Shown: positions 26,054 to 32,939 of the stretch, in pieces
Position numbering within the stretch: position 1 is the first letter of the stretch
How the letters are laid out: each line of letters begins with the position of its first letter
Assembly (NCBI RefSeq): GCF_002019635.1
Contig: NZ_KV917371.1
Span: 1,178,001-1,242,000 of the forward strand
DNA from: Metabacillus halosaccharovorans
Lineage (GTDB): Bacteria; Bacillota; Bacilli; Bacillales; Bacillaceae
Direction of reading: 5' to 3'
DNA: 64,000 nucleotides
The notes under the pieces: generated by a model
Told to the model about the DNA's origin: nothing
Database searches by the model: none
Seen by the model: only the letters and a program-made list of their open reading frames with translations
Made by a program: the position numbers and the translations under genes

Positions 26054-27352
26054 TTAACGACTTACTAGATCTTGTGCACGTTTAACAGCAGCTTTCCATT
26101 CTTTCTCTGGATCCGCACCGTCTTGAACGTTTTTAAGAGCATTTTGAACTTCTTGGTGTACTGGGAAGTATTTTTCACCTTTGTAAACGGCACCTTCGAT
26201 ATCTTGTGCTGCTTGAGCAAATACTTCAGATGTTACTTGACCACCAAAGAACTCATCTTGGTTAGAAGCGAACTCTTCCATTTCATACACAGCTGGTGCA
26301 GAAGGGAATAACCCACTGCTTTGGAATGATTTCAATTGATTTTCAGGTGATACTAACCATTCAACGAAGTCATATGCAGCTTGTGCATTTTCAGTTTCAC
26401 TTGGGATTGCGATGTAAGATCCACCCCAGTTTGAAGCAAATTCAGTTGGCAATGTTGCTACTCTGAATTTACCAGAAGCATCTGGAGCATTACCTTCCAT
26501 CCAGCCTTTTAACCAACCAGCACCTAATTCAGCAGCAAATTCACCAGTGTTAACTGCATTTGACCATTCAGGAGACCACATATCAAACTTACCAACGATT
26601 CCAGCTTTGTCTAATTCAACTGCATAATCGTATGCTTTTTTAACTGCACTACCTTCTTCGTCAAGGATTAATTCGCCTTCAGGATTTAAGTATGTGTCAA
26701 CTGCAGGATCAAGAAGTGCTCTGTAAGCCATTTCAATACTGTCTACGAAAGGTTTACCAGTTTTCTCTTTCACTTGTAATCCAGCTTCTTTAAATGCTTC
26801 AGGTGAATTGATTAAAGCTTCTACTTCAGCAGGCTCAGTTGGTAGGCCAGCTGCTTCGAATACATCTGTACGATAGTATAATGCTTTAGGACCAATATCA
26901 GTTGGAAGACCGAATAAGAAATCTCCATCTGCATTTTCACCAGCATTCCATTTCCACTCTAGGTATTGATCTTGAACATCTTTTGCACCAAGATCATATA
27001 AGTTTTCAAAACGATCTTGAGCTGCTTTGAAACGATCAAATTGGTCTACTTCTAACATCGTGATATCAGGAGCACCACTACCAGCAGATAAAGCTGTGAA
27101 TAATGCATCATGATGTTCAGCTGTTTCAGAAGATTTAAACTTTATTGTTACATTTGGATTTTGCTCTTGGTATTCTTTTACTAGTTCTTCATAGCCTGTC
27201 GCACCGAAAGCCCAGAAGTTTAATTCTACTTTTTCATCTCCACTTCCGCCTGCTGAAGTAGATTCTTTTTTATCCCCACCACTACATGCAGCTAATGAAA
27301 ATGCTAAAACTAAAGACAAACCAGTTGCTAACCACTTTTTCTTGCTTTTCAT
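26054..27352 (-). CDS. Sugar ABC transporter substrate-binding lipoprotein
   Basis: 432 residues of the MalE/UgpB-like family (SBP_bac_1). The signal peptide ends in lipobox LAAC with Cys near residue 23, so the mature protein is lipid-anchored on the outer membrane face. The body shows LNFWAFGATGYEELVKEYQE, then DITMLEVDQFDRF, and GAGWLKGWMEGN, typical of this class. It delivers sugar to the two permeases downstream. RBS AAGGGGG precedes the ATG at 27352. Expression is driven by the sigma-A-like promoter at 27463-27491, which is surrounded by three LacI-type operators. Cello-oligosaccharide specificity is inferred from the neighbouring cellulase and beta-glucosidase. Confidence 0.93.
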   Translation of the reverse strand: MKSKKKWLATGLSLVLAFSLAACSGGDKKESTSAGGSGDEKVELNFWAFGATGYEELVKEYQEQNPNVTIKFKSSETAEHHDALFTALSAGSGAPDITMLEVDQFDRFKAAQDRFENLYDLGAKDVQDQYLEWKWNAGENADGDFLFGLPTDIGPKALYYRTDVFEAAGLPTEPAEVEALINSPEAFKEAGLQVKEKTGKPFVDSIEMAYRALLDPAVDTYLNPEGELILDEEGSAVKKAYDYAVELDKAGIVGKFDMWSPEWSNAVNTGEFAAELGAGWLKGWMEGNAPDASGKFRVATLPTEFASNWGGSYIAIPSETENAQAAYDFVEWLVSPENQLKSFQSSGLFPSAPAVYEMEEFASNQDEFFGGQVTSEVFAQAAQDIEGAVYKGEKYFPVHQEVQNALKNVQDGADPEKEWKAAVKRAQDLVSR

Positions 27353-27394
27353 TTAATTTCCCCCTTGTATTTTGTTTATAACAGTCTCCTCTAC

Positions 27395-27406
27395 GAAACC
27401 GATTTC
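27395..27406. promoter_or_regulatory. LacI-type operator O2
   Basis: GAAACCGATTTC, one base off the perfect palindrome, extended by flanking C and G. It lies in the leader of the importer operon, centred 49 bp from operator O1. Confidence 0.75.
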
Positions 27407-27443
27407 GTTATTAACGAAAATAAAAAAGTAGTTTTCATGATTG

Positions 27444-27455
27444 GAAACCGCTTTC
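27444..27455. promoter_or_regulatory. LacI-type operator O1 at the importer transcription start
   Basis: GAAACCGCTTTC, just downstream of the -10 hexamer, so a bound repressor would block initiation. Read on the minus strand with flanks it is TGAAAGCGGTTTCC, which also matches the CcpA cre consensus at 13 of 14 positions. It may therefore serve both regulators. Confidence 0.75.
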
Positions 27456-27462
27456 AGTTATG

Positions 27463-27491
27463 ATTATATAACCATAACTTAGGAAAATCAA
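27463..27491 (-). promoter_or_regulatory. Sigma-A promoter of the sugar importer operon
   Basis: Minus-strand -35 TTGATT (27486-27491), a 17-bp spacer, and a perfect -10 TATAAT (27463-27468). The -10 region lies inside a near-perfect 24-bp palindrome (27456-27479). Transcription would begin near 27456, inside operator O1, leaving a leader of about 100 bases before the ATG. Confidence 0.85.
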
Positions 27492-27522
27492 CCCTTTTTC
27501 TTTAAAAATTTGACATTTTTTA

Positions 27523-27534
27523 TAAACCGGTTTC
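27523..27534. promoter_or_regulatory. LacI-type operator O3
   Basis: TAAACCGGTTTC, one base off the perfect palindrome, about 32 bp upstream of the -35 hexamer and centred 79 bp from O1. An upstream operator of this kind suits repression by DNA looping. Confidence 0.75.
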
Positions 27535-27727
27535 CTAAAAGCCTGAATTTTTATATAAGATTAAGTAAAGCTTAAATACGTTAATTAGCCCCACACTAGC
27601 AATGGTGGTCTTGAATTAAGCGAGATATCTTACTCCATTCCAAATTAACTTGTAATCTTGAGGACTGGACCTTTGACCTAGAAAAAGATGCCCACACTGA
27701 TTACTAGATTTTTAGTGTCTTACATAG
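27535..27727. other. Spacer between importer control region and intron remnant
   Basis: About 190 bp with no gene, repeat or RNA structure that I can support. Confidence 0.5.
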
Positions 27728-28510
27728 TCGAGTAGAGGGAAAATAGATATATTATTTTCGTCCCTTTCACAACACCGTACGGATTACGTATACAGCGTTT
27801 CAATTTATATCACAGTGTATACTTTTAGATAATGTTCTAAAGCAGAGCCCCCCCCCCCTCTGCTTTAGTCTTTTTTTGAGATTGCTCTTTGGACAACTTT
27901 TGATAATCCTATAAATCGGGGCAACCTTTTCTACAATAGGTTAATCCTTTCAATTCTTCATCCGGAATCCCTAGTTGTATAAGCGATTTAATTTGTTTCT
28001 TTGCTACTTTCCATTGTTTCTAAATAATGACCCTAATTCTGGAGTGAAGCTTACTGTCTATTCGTTCAGTCAGCTTCTTCATGTTTGCCAATCTGAAATA
28101 GATTCCAAATATAACTTATTTTAGTTTCAATATTCGGTAGTCTAGGGAAACACTCCAGTTTCGTTTTGTCAGTTGTCGAAGCTTCCTTTGTAACTTCTTT
28201 ACGTGGGCGCGATTTCACTTGATATCTCTTGTTATTAATGTCGTAATAATACCCAAATCCTAAAAATCTAATTCTTTTGAACGTGAGATTCGACTCTTCT
28301 CAACGTTAACTATGGCAATGTCGACTCCCCAATCATTCCCGTCATTTAGAAATTTCAGGCTTTTTATAATCGCCGTCTCACAACTTTCTTTTTGGTCTGA
28401 AACCGTAACTGAATTCGCTGAACTGTTCATCGAATATCGGACTGAAAACTTGATGAATGGCTTGTTGAATGACTCTATCTACTACTGTTGGTATTCCTAA
28501 TTAGCGCACC
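27728..28510 (-). pseudogene. Decayed group II intron with truncated reverse transcriptase/maturase
   Basis: On the minus strand LGIPTVVDRVIQQAIHQVFS begins at 28500, followed by a segment ending SYGFRPKR; these are conserved early RT motifs of group II intron proteins. One extra A near 28384-28388 shifts the frame and creates a TGA. After VDIAIVNVEKS the sequence jumps to RFLGFGYYYDINNKRYQ in another frame, so the central RT core with the YADD site is deleted. Domain V-like RNA (27768-27801) and a domain VI-like hairpin (27734-27765) ending CTACTCGA follow. The N-terminal RT part and a clear 5' intron end are missing. It cannot be active. Confidence 0.85.
27837..27868. other. Hairpin with an 11-base C homopolymer loop
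   Basis: CTAAAGCAGA (27837-27846) pairs perfectly with TCTGCTTTAG (27859-27868); the loop is one G and eleven C. A T-run follows on the plus strand. It lies inside the intron remnant, between the reverse transcriptase relic and domain V. It could act as a terminator, but no plus-strand gene feeds it. Confidence 0.7.
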
Positions 28511-28663
28511 TTTCCAGAGTTAGGTCACTCTCCTCAGGGACGGACTTCCACAAATTTGGGATTTATATTCGTTTCCTTCAACCTGTCGTTTCACCGAAAT
28601 GACGTCTCTGTCAGAAAAGAAAATAAGAGTTGACTTATCACTCTATGTGACTGCCCGTCACAC
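28511..28663. other. Unassigned sequence between intron relic and sortase gene
   Basis: About 150 bp upstream (on the minus strand) of the RT relic. It contains a segment with GTGCGC at 28503-28508, similar to group II intron 5' ends, but placed directly before the RT relic. It may be scrambled intron sequence. No gene is visible. Confidence 0.4.
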
Positions 28664-28693
28664 AAAAAGCAACTCCCAGGGGAATTGCTTTTT
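28664..28693. terminator. Sortase gene terminator
   Basis: AAAAAGCAA (28664-28672) pairs with TTGCTTTTT (28685-28693), with an inner TCCC/GGGA extension. Tracts on both sides make it bidirectional. It overlaps the last bases of the sortase gene. Confidence 0.8.
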
Positions 28694-29354
28694 ATTTGGA
28701 TGAAATTAGATCCGCGACGAGGATATAGCGCTCTGGTGATGCGCCGATAAAGTCAAACGGATAGCATGTAGAAACAGTTAGTGTTGCTCTAGGTTTCGGA
28801 ACAATGACTGTTCGGTCGTCCTTGTCAACAATACGTACCTTCTTCACTTTATACGTAAATTCTCCTGCGGATGTTTTAACAACTAATAGATCACCTTTTC
28901 CAACTTCACCAAGCTTACGAAACACTGTATCGCGATGCCCTGATAGGACGGAATTATCTTTTTCACCAGGCAGAACACTACCTGCGAAATGACCAACTCC
29001 TTTTTCCAGTTCTTCTTCAGCTGTTCCGTGATAGATTGGAAGCTTTGCCTCTAATTTTGGAATAATGAGCTCTCCAATATTTTCTCCCTTTTCAGGAGGT
29101 ACAGGGTAAAGAGGTTTCTGCTCTTGCTCTTTATTTTGTTCCTCCTCATTAGTTTCATTCAAATCTGACTTTATTTTATTATTCTCAGCATTCACTTGAC
29201 CTGTTTTAAAAAGAAGATATCCTTTTAAAAAAGTATAAGCATTTGTACTTCCAAACCACAATCCAAACAAAACGATCGAAACAGATATAGAAAGAAGAAG
29301 CAAACGTTTTGGGCGTTTGCTCAGCTTGCTTTTTCTACTTCTTGTCCTTCTCAT
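28692..29354 (-). CDS. Class D-type sortase
   Basis: 220 residues: basic N-terminus, one membrane helix (LLLLSISVSIVLFGLWFGS), a charged linker, then the sortase beta-barrel. Catalytic residues are His in LSGHRDTVF, Cys in TLTVSTCYPF and Arg in SPERYIL. The enzyme cuts sorting signals between Thr and the next residue and links the protein to peptidoglycan. Bacillus class D enzymes act on LPXTA/LPXTS-like signals, and this window encodes three LPXTA proteins. Its ATG directly follows the stop codon of the acidic LPXTA protein gene (TAAATG), so the two are one operon. Class assignment rests on these motifs and the partner signals. Confidence 0.92.
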   Translation of the reverse strand: MRRTRSRKSKLSKRPKRLLLLSISVSIVLFGLWFGSTNAYTFLKGYLLFKTGQVNAENNKIKSDLNETNEEEQNKEQEQKPLYPVPPEKGENIGELIIPKLEAKLPIYHGTAEEELEKGVGHFAGSVLPGEKDNSVLSGHRDTVFRKLGEVGKGDLLVVKTSAGEFTYKVKKVRIVDKDDRTVIVPKPRATLTVSTCYPFDFIGASPERYILVADLISSK

Positions 29355-30545
29355 TTAAGAAATTCCTTTAGCTTTTAAGCGTCGGAACATAGCAAAACCA
29401 ACTAAAACAAGTGCAAGTCCAACTATAGCATTTCCAGCATGGTCGGAAGCTGTCTTTGGAAGCTTGCCTCCTTTGACTGTTTTAACAGATGGTTTCACCG
29501 GTTCTGGTCCTTTAGATACGTTTTGATTCTCTGTTACAATTTCCTCTGCTTGCTTAATGTCTTTTCCTGTTTCCTTAATTAATTCGGAGCCAAACATGTC
29601 GGCTGTTAACAGTATATCAGCAAGAAACTCGCCTTGTTTGTTATATAATTCAATTAACAGATCATAACCGTTTGTTGTATCCATTGTCATCAAAGTTTCA
29701 AATGACACGGCTTGTTTTTCACCGTCTTTAACAAGATAATACTTTGTTTCAATTTGGAAAAGATCAAGCATGTCACTAAAAATATCAAAAAGCTCTGCGA
29801 TTTGTTCAGCTGATAGTTCTTCAGCAGATTCAAAATCTTCAAACGCCACCATTCTATCGCTAAGCTCGATCAGTTTTTCTAAAAAAGCAGGATCTTCAAA
29901 ATCGAGCGTTTCAAGATGAGCAAACAGTTTCTCAACTTCCTCATCCGTCAGACCAATCTCTGTAAAAAGTCCATAAATTTCGTCTAAATACTCGTCACCG
30001 TTTACATAAAAGTCAACAGCCAACTCTAGATCTTCAATATATTCATAATTTTCAATAGAATCTTCATTTTCATTTAAAAACTTTTCAAGATCCTCTTTTG
30101 AGTCAAAACCATAATCGTCAAGAAGAATCTGAAGGTTTTCTTCATCAATCGGAGTTCCTTCCATGCCATTTAAATAAAAATCAACATATTCAAGAAGTTC
30201 CTCTTCAAATATAATATAGGTTCCATCTAATACATCCTGCCCTTCTTCAATATCACCATATTCGACAAGAAGCTCATTTAACTCATCACGAGTCAGTTCA
30301 AATCTCTCTAGTACAGGTTGAATAGATTCTTCCGTAAGAGGGGTTCCAAGCTCATCAATAGACTCAAAATCTATTAAATACCAATCTTTGCTTTCAATAT
30401 AAATGATATATTCTTGCTTGTCCCAACCAATATCCTTTAAGAACTTTTCAAATTCAGGTTCGTTTGACTCAATAGCAAAAGTTGAAACAGGCAAAAGTCC
30501 AAGTCCAAGTAAAACCCCCAAAAGAACCGATAGTAAACGTTTCAT
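29355..30545 (-). CDS. Processed acidic surface protein with LPKTA sorting signal
   Basis: 396 residues. Signal peptide (1-24, MKRLLSVLLGVLLGLGLLP), a very acidic helical body with four or five loosely repeated helical segments containing ELTEE/DEEN-type turns, a short basic linker (PEPVKPSVKTVKGG), LPKTA near 367, a membrane helix (NAIVGLALVLVGFAMF) and a basic tail. No enzymatic motif is visible. Bacillus genomes often pair a protein of this design with a class D sortase in one operon, as here. It is probably exported and wall-attached; its role is unknown. The tail shows the full sorting signal. Confidence 0.88.
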   Translation of the reverse strand: MKRLLSVLLGVLLGLGLLPVSTFAIESNEPEFEKFLKDIGWDKQEYIIYIESKDWYLIDFESIDELGTPLTEESIQPVLERFELTRDELNELLVEYGDIEEGQDVLDGTYIIFEEELLEYVDFYLNGMEGTPIDEENLQILLDDYGFDSKEDLEKFLNENEDSIENYEYIEDLELAVDFYVNGDEYLDEIYGLFTEIGLTDEEVEKLFAHLETLDFEDPAFLEKLIELSDRMVAFEDFESAEELSAEQIAELFDIFSDMLDLFQIETKYYLVKDGEKQAVSFETLMTMDTTNGYDLLIELYNKQGEFLADILLTADMFGSELIKETGKDIKQAEEIVTENQNVSKGPEPVKPSVKTVKGGKLPKTASDHAGNAIVGLALVLVGFAMFRRLKAKGIS

Positions 30546-30673
30546 TCCCTTTCCCCCTAAGATTATTTATATAATATCTAGAATATTATAATTCTAAAGG
30601 TCTTATTTAGATAGAGGATTTTATGTCGATTTTTAGAAAAATTTTAATAATTTGTAAATCAACAAGAAGTCAT
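30546..30673. other. Upstream region of the acidic protein/sortase operon
   Basis: About 130 bp of AT-rich DNA that must contain the operon promoter. No confident -35/-10 pair was fixed. Together with the family C repeat and the pectate lyase terminator it makes up the 320-bp gap to the pectate lyase gene. Confidence 0.4.
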
Positions 30674-30728
30674 TAGAAAAACACGACTTACCGCCAAGAA
30701 TGGCGGGAGCCGATGTCTTTCTTATACT
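30674..30728. repeat. Short hairpin repeat, family C copy 1
   Basis: A 55-bp element with core stem CCGCCA-AGAA-TGGCGG and imperfectly complementary outer arms (AGAAAAACACGACT against AGCCGATGTCTTTCTT). It is nearly identical, in opposite orientation, to 63921-63974. A diverged relative lies at 35864-35921. Confidence 0.8.
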
Positions 30729-30770
30729 TTAATCATTTAAAGTTAAATATTATTAAATATGTAAAAAATA

Positions 30771-30811
30771 AAGGGTGGAACATATTAATCAATCTAATAT
30801 GTCCCACCCTT
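30771..30811 (-). terminator. Pectate lyase terminator
   Basis: AAGGGTGGAACATATTA (30771-30787) pairs, with one mismatch, with TAATATGTCCCACCCTT (30795-30811). A T-rich tract follows on the minus strand. Confidence 0.85.
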
Positions 30812-30863
30812 TTCCTTCTTGTTCAATATACACGCCAGTTCGCTGTACAGAAAAAATCTCTAG

Positions 30864-32537
30864 TCATTCTTCAATTTTCTTAGAACTATAATCAGTTTTT
30901 AACCAACCTATCGGACTCAGGTTAACTTTATTTGCCCCTGCATAGTTTTCAAGTGTTGCCACAACACTATTTAATGGAAGCACATTATACGTATAAGGTA
31001 ACTCCTCGTTAAATGGATATTCGAAGGTGAAGGGATCAGAAGGCGGATTCTCTTTACTCATATTTTCACTTCCAACAATATGTGATGACCATGCCCAATT
31101 TCCAATCGTTGATTTGTCATACCATGTAAATCCTTTATTGAATAGATTTTCACCATTATTGTCCCAGCTGCTACCTGTATAAGTCCCATATTTATTTGTT
31201 ATGTGGGAATTAACTATTAAATTTCTGTTATAAGCGCTTTGAAATAGCTCAGCCCATTGTTCATCCATGTTTGTAGTATCTAATCCTTGAATTTCAGCAC
31301 CTGTAATTGGCTCGTTAATCCCATAGAATACACAGGTATCTGCTGCAATAGAAGCTCCATTTCTTGCATTAAGTGCTCGTGACAGAGTATCAGTCCCGTA
31401 TTCAGCAATAGCACTTACATTCTCCAATACATCATAGTGAGTTGAGTTATCAAGGTAACAGTTGTACATATGACCAGTACCTTGGCGGATCATGGGTATT
31501 CTCTGCCCAATATTGGTATAACGGTTATATGCTAGTGTTAACCGAATTCTTTGGTTGCCATCCTTTATCTCTGTACCACTGCCACTCACATAATTCACAT
31601 AGTCTTTATCTCCAGAACCATTTAAGTGCACCTTGCTGTGGTAGGCGGCATACGCCATGATCTGTTCTTTGGTCGCACCGCCATTGCGCATTTTATAGTA
31701 GACACTATCAGAATTGAGCTCATTTGCGGCATATTTTCCTTCCATAAACTGAATCGATTGATAAATATCACTATCTTCTGGTGGATTTTCATTTGCAGGT
31801 AATCCGAACTCAGACCAAGAGATGGTAATATTTGAACCACCATTCTCAGTGTCAATCAATCCATCTGCTGCAATAGTGAATTTACAATGGTCAATCCAAA
31901 CATTATTCGCCCCATTTATTTTAATAAATGTCCAGCCAACTTCCTTATGTTTTCCAGTGTCATCCCATTGCCACATTCCATCAAAATTTAAATTCCTTAT
32001 CACAATATCATTCGTTGATCTTTGAAGTTTAAATTCTGCACTTCTAATTGTTTTACCTTTTTTTGAAAAAATCGTTAACCCATTGACATTATTTATGTCT
32101 AGTTGAGAAACACCTGATGCAGCTAACTTGGGATTTGTAAATCCGTTCATAGGATCCCGATAATTTCTTATAAACCGGTATTTTTTAGCTTCTTCTGAAC
32201 TTAAATTTAATGCTTTCCATCCCAGGTTTAGATTTTTCGCTACTTCAATTACTTTCACACTTCCATTTTCAGCATCCAAAATTGCCTGCAAAAACTCTCT
32301 TTCAGTTTTAACCTGCCGATAATAAGTAGTATCAATGTAATGGCTTCGGTCATTTACCCCAAATGATGCGTAACCAGTTACTGAAAGATAACTATTGTCG
32401 TAGTCTTTCACATTTTTTGTTGTATTTGGTATAGAATCAATTTCTGCTGCATGTCCTAAGGTATTTACCCCAAATAGTAACGATGATGTAATAAATGATA
32501 TTACCACCATCCAGATTATTCCACTCTTAAATTTCAA
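30864..32537 (-). CDS. Secreted pectate lyase, PL1 family
   Basis: 557 residues with a signal peptide (about 1-31, ending GHAAEI). The parallel beta-helix lyase motifs are visible: NNVWIDHCKFT near residue 213, with the invariant WIDH, and QRIPMIRQGTGHMYN near 345, carrying the catalytic Arg in the RxPxxR pattern. It cleaves polygalacturonate by calcium-dependent beta-elimination. Unlike the neighbouring cellulase it has no LPXTG-type tail, so it should be freely secreted. The start is TTG with GGGAGGT upstream. A cre-like site lies at 32672-32685. No LacI-type palindrome of the cellulase locus was found upstream. Confidence 0.9.
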   Translation of the reverse strand: MKFKSGIIWMVVISFITSSLLFGVNTLGHAAEIDSIPNTTKNVKDYDNSYLSVTGYASFGVNDRSHYIDTTYYRQVKTEREFLQAILDAENGSVKVIEVAKNLNLGWKALNLSSEEAKKYRFIRNYRDPMNGFTNPKLAASGVSQLDINNVNGLTIFSKKGKTIRSAEFKLQRSTNDIVIRNLNFDGMWQWDDTGKHKEVGWTFIKINGANNVWIDHCKFTIAADGLIDTENGGSNITISWSEFGLPANENPPEDSDIYQSIQFMEGKYAANELNSDSVYYKMRNGGATKEQIMAYAAYHSKVHLNGSGDKDYVNYVSGSGTEIKDGNQRIRLTLAYNRYTNIGQRIPMIRQGTGHMYNCYLDNSTHYDVLENVSAIAEYGTDTLSRALNARNGASIAADTCVFYGINEPITGAEIQGLDTTNMDEQWAELFQSAYNRNLIVNSHITNKYGTYTGSSWDNNGENLFNKGFTWYDKSTIGNWAWSSHIVGSENMSKENPPSDPFTFEYPFNEELPYTYNVLPLNSVVATLENYAGANKVNLSPIGWLKTDYSSKKIEE

Positions 32538-32671
32538 AATATTACCTCCCTCACCTCATATAGTTTTTATATATGCTTTCTACATATAATCAATCGTCAT
32601 CTCTTTCCCTCATAACATCACCTCCTTAAAATGACTAAAAAGACTTCAGGTGGTAAGATTACCGACCATTA

Positions 32672-32685
32672 TGAAAGCGCTATTA
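32672..32685 (-). promoter_or_regulatory. Possible CcpA cre site before the pectate lyase gene
   Basis: TGAAAGCGCTATTA matches the cre consensus TGNAANCGNWNNCW except at one position. It lies about 135 bp upstream of the start codon, on either strand a plausible catabolite-repression site. The remaining sequence of 32538-32905 shows no gene. Confidence 0.5.
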
Positions 32686-32905
32686 TTTTATAAAATAATG
32701 AGAATACTTTTAAAAGGAATGATATACAAGATGCTTTTCAAGATATATAATCAGTTTCTTAGAAATAAGTAAAAAGACTTACTCTGAATAGAATAGAAAA
32801 CTAAATGAGCATGTTTCATGAGAATGATTATGTCTATATATTTAATCCATAAGAGCTGTAGATAGCCATAAATTCAAGCAATCTCCTCGACTAATTTTCT
32901 CAGAC

Positions 32906-32935
32906 TAAAAAAGATCAGCCCAGGATGAGCTGACC
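32906..32935 (-). terminator. Terminator of the second LacI gene
   Basis: GATCAGC (32913-32919) pairs with GCTGACC (32929-32935), followed by six T on the minus strand. It lies five bases past the LacI stop codon. Confidence 0.75.
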
Positions 32936-32939
32936 TACC

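Noticed and set aside
28312-28500. Plus-strand open frame of 62 codons
   Set aside because: The opposite strand at the same place encodes conserved reverse-transcriptase motifs, so this is a shadow of the intron relic.
32170-32185. TAAACCGGTA inside the pectate lyase gene as an operator
   Set aside because: Only a half site is present, and it is inside coding sequence of a conserved enzyme.
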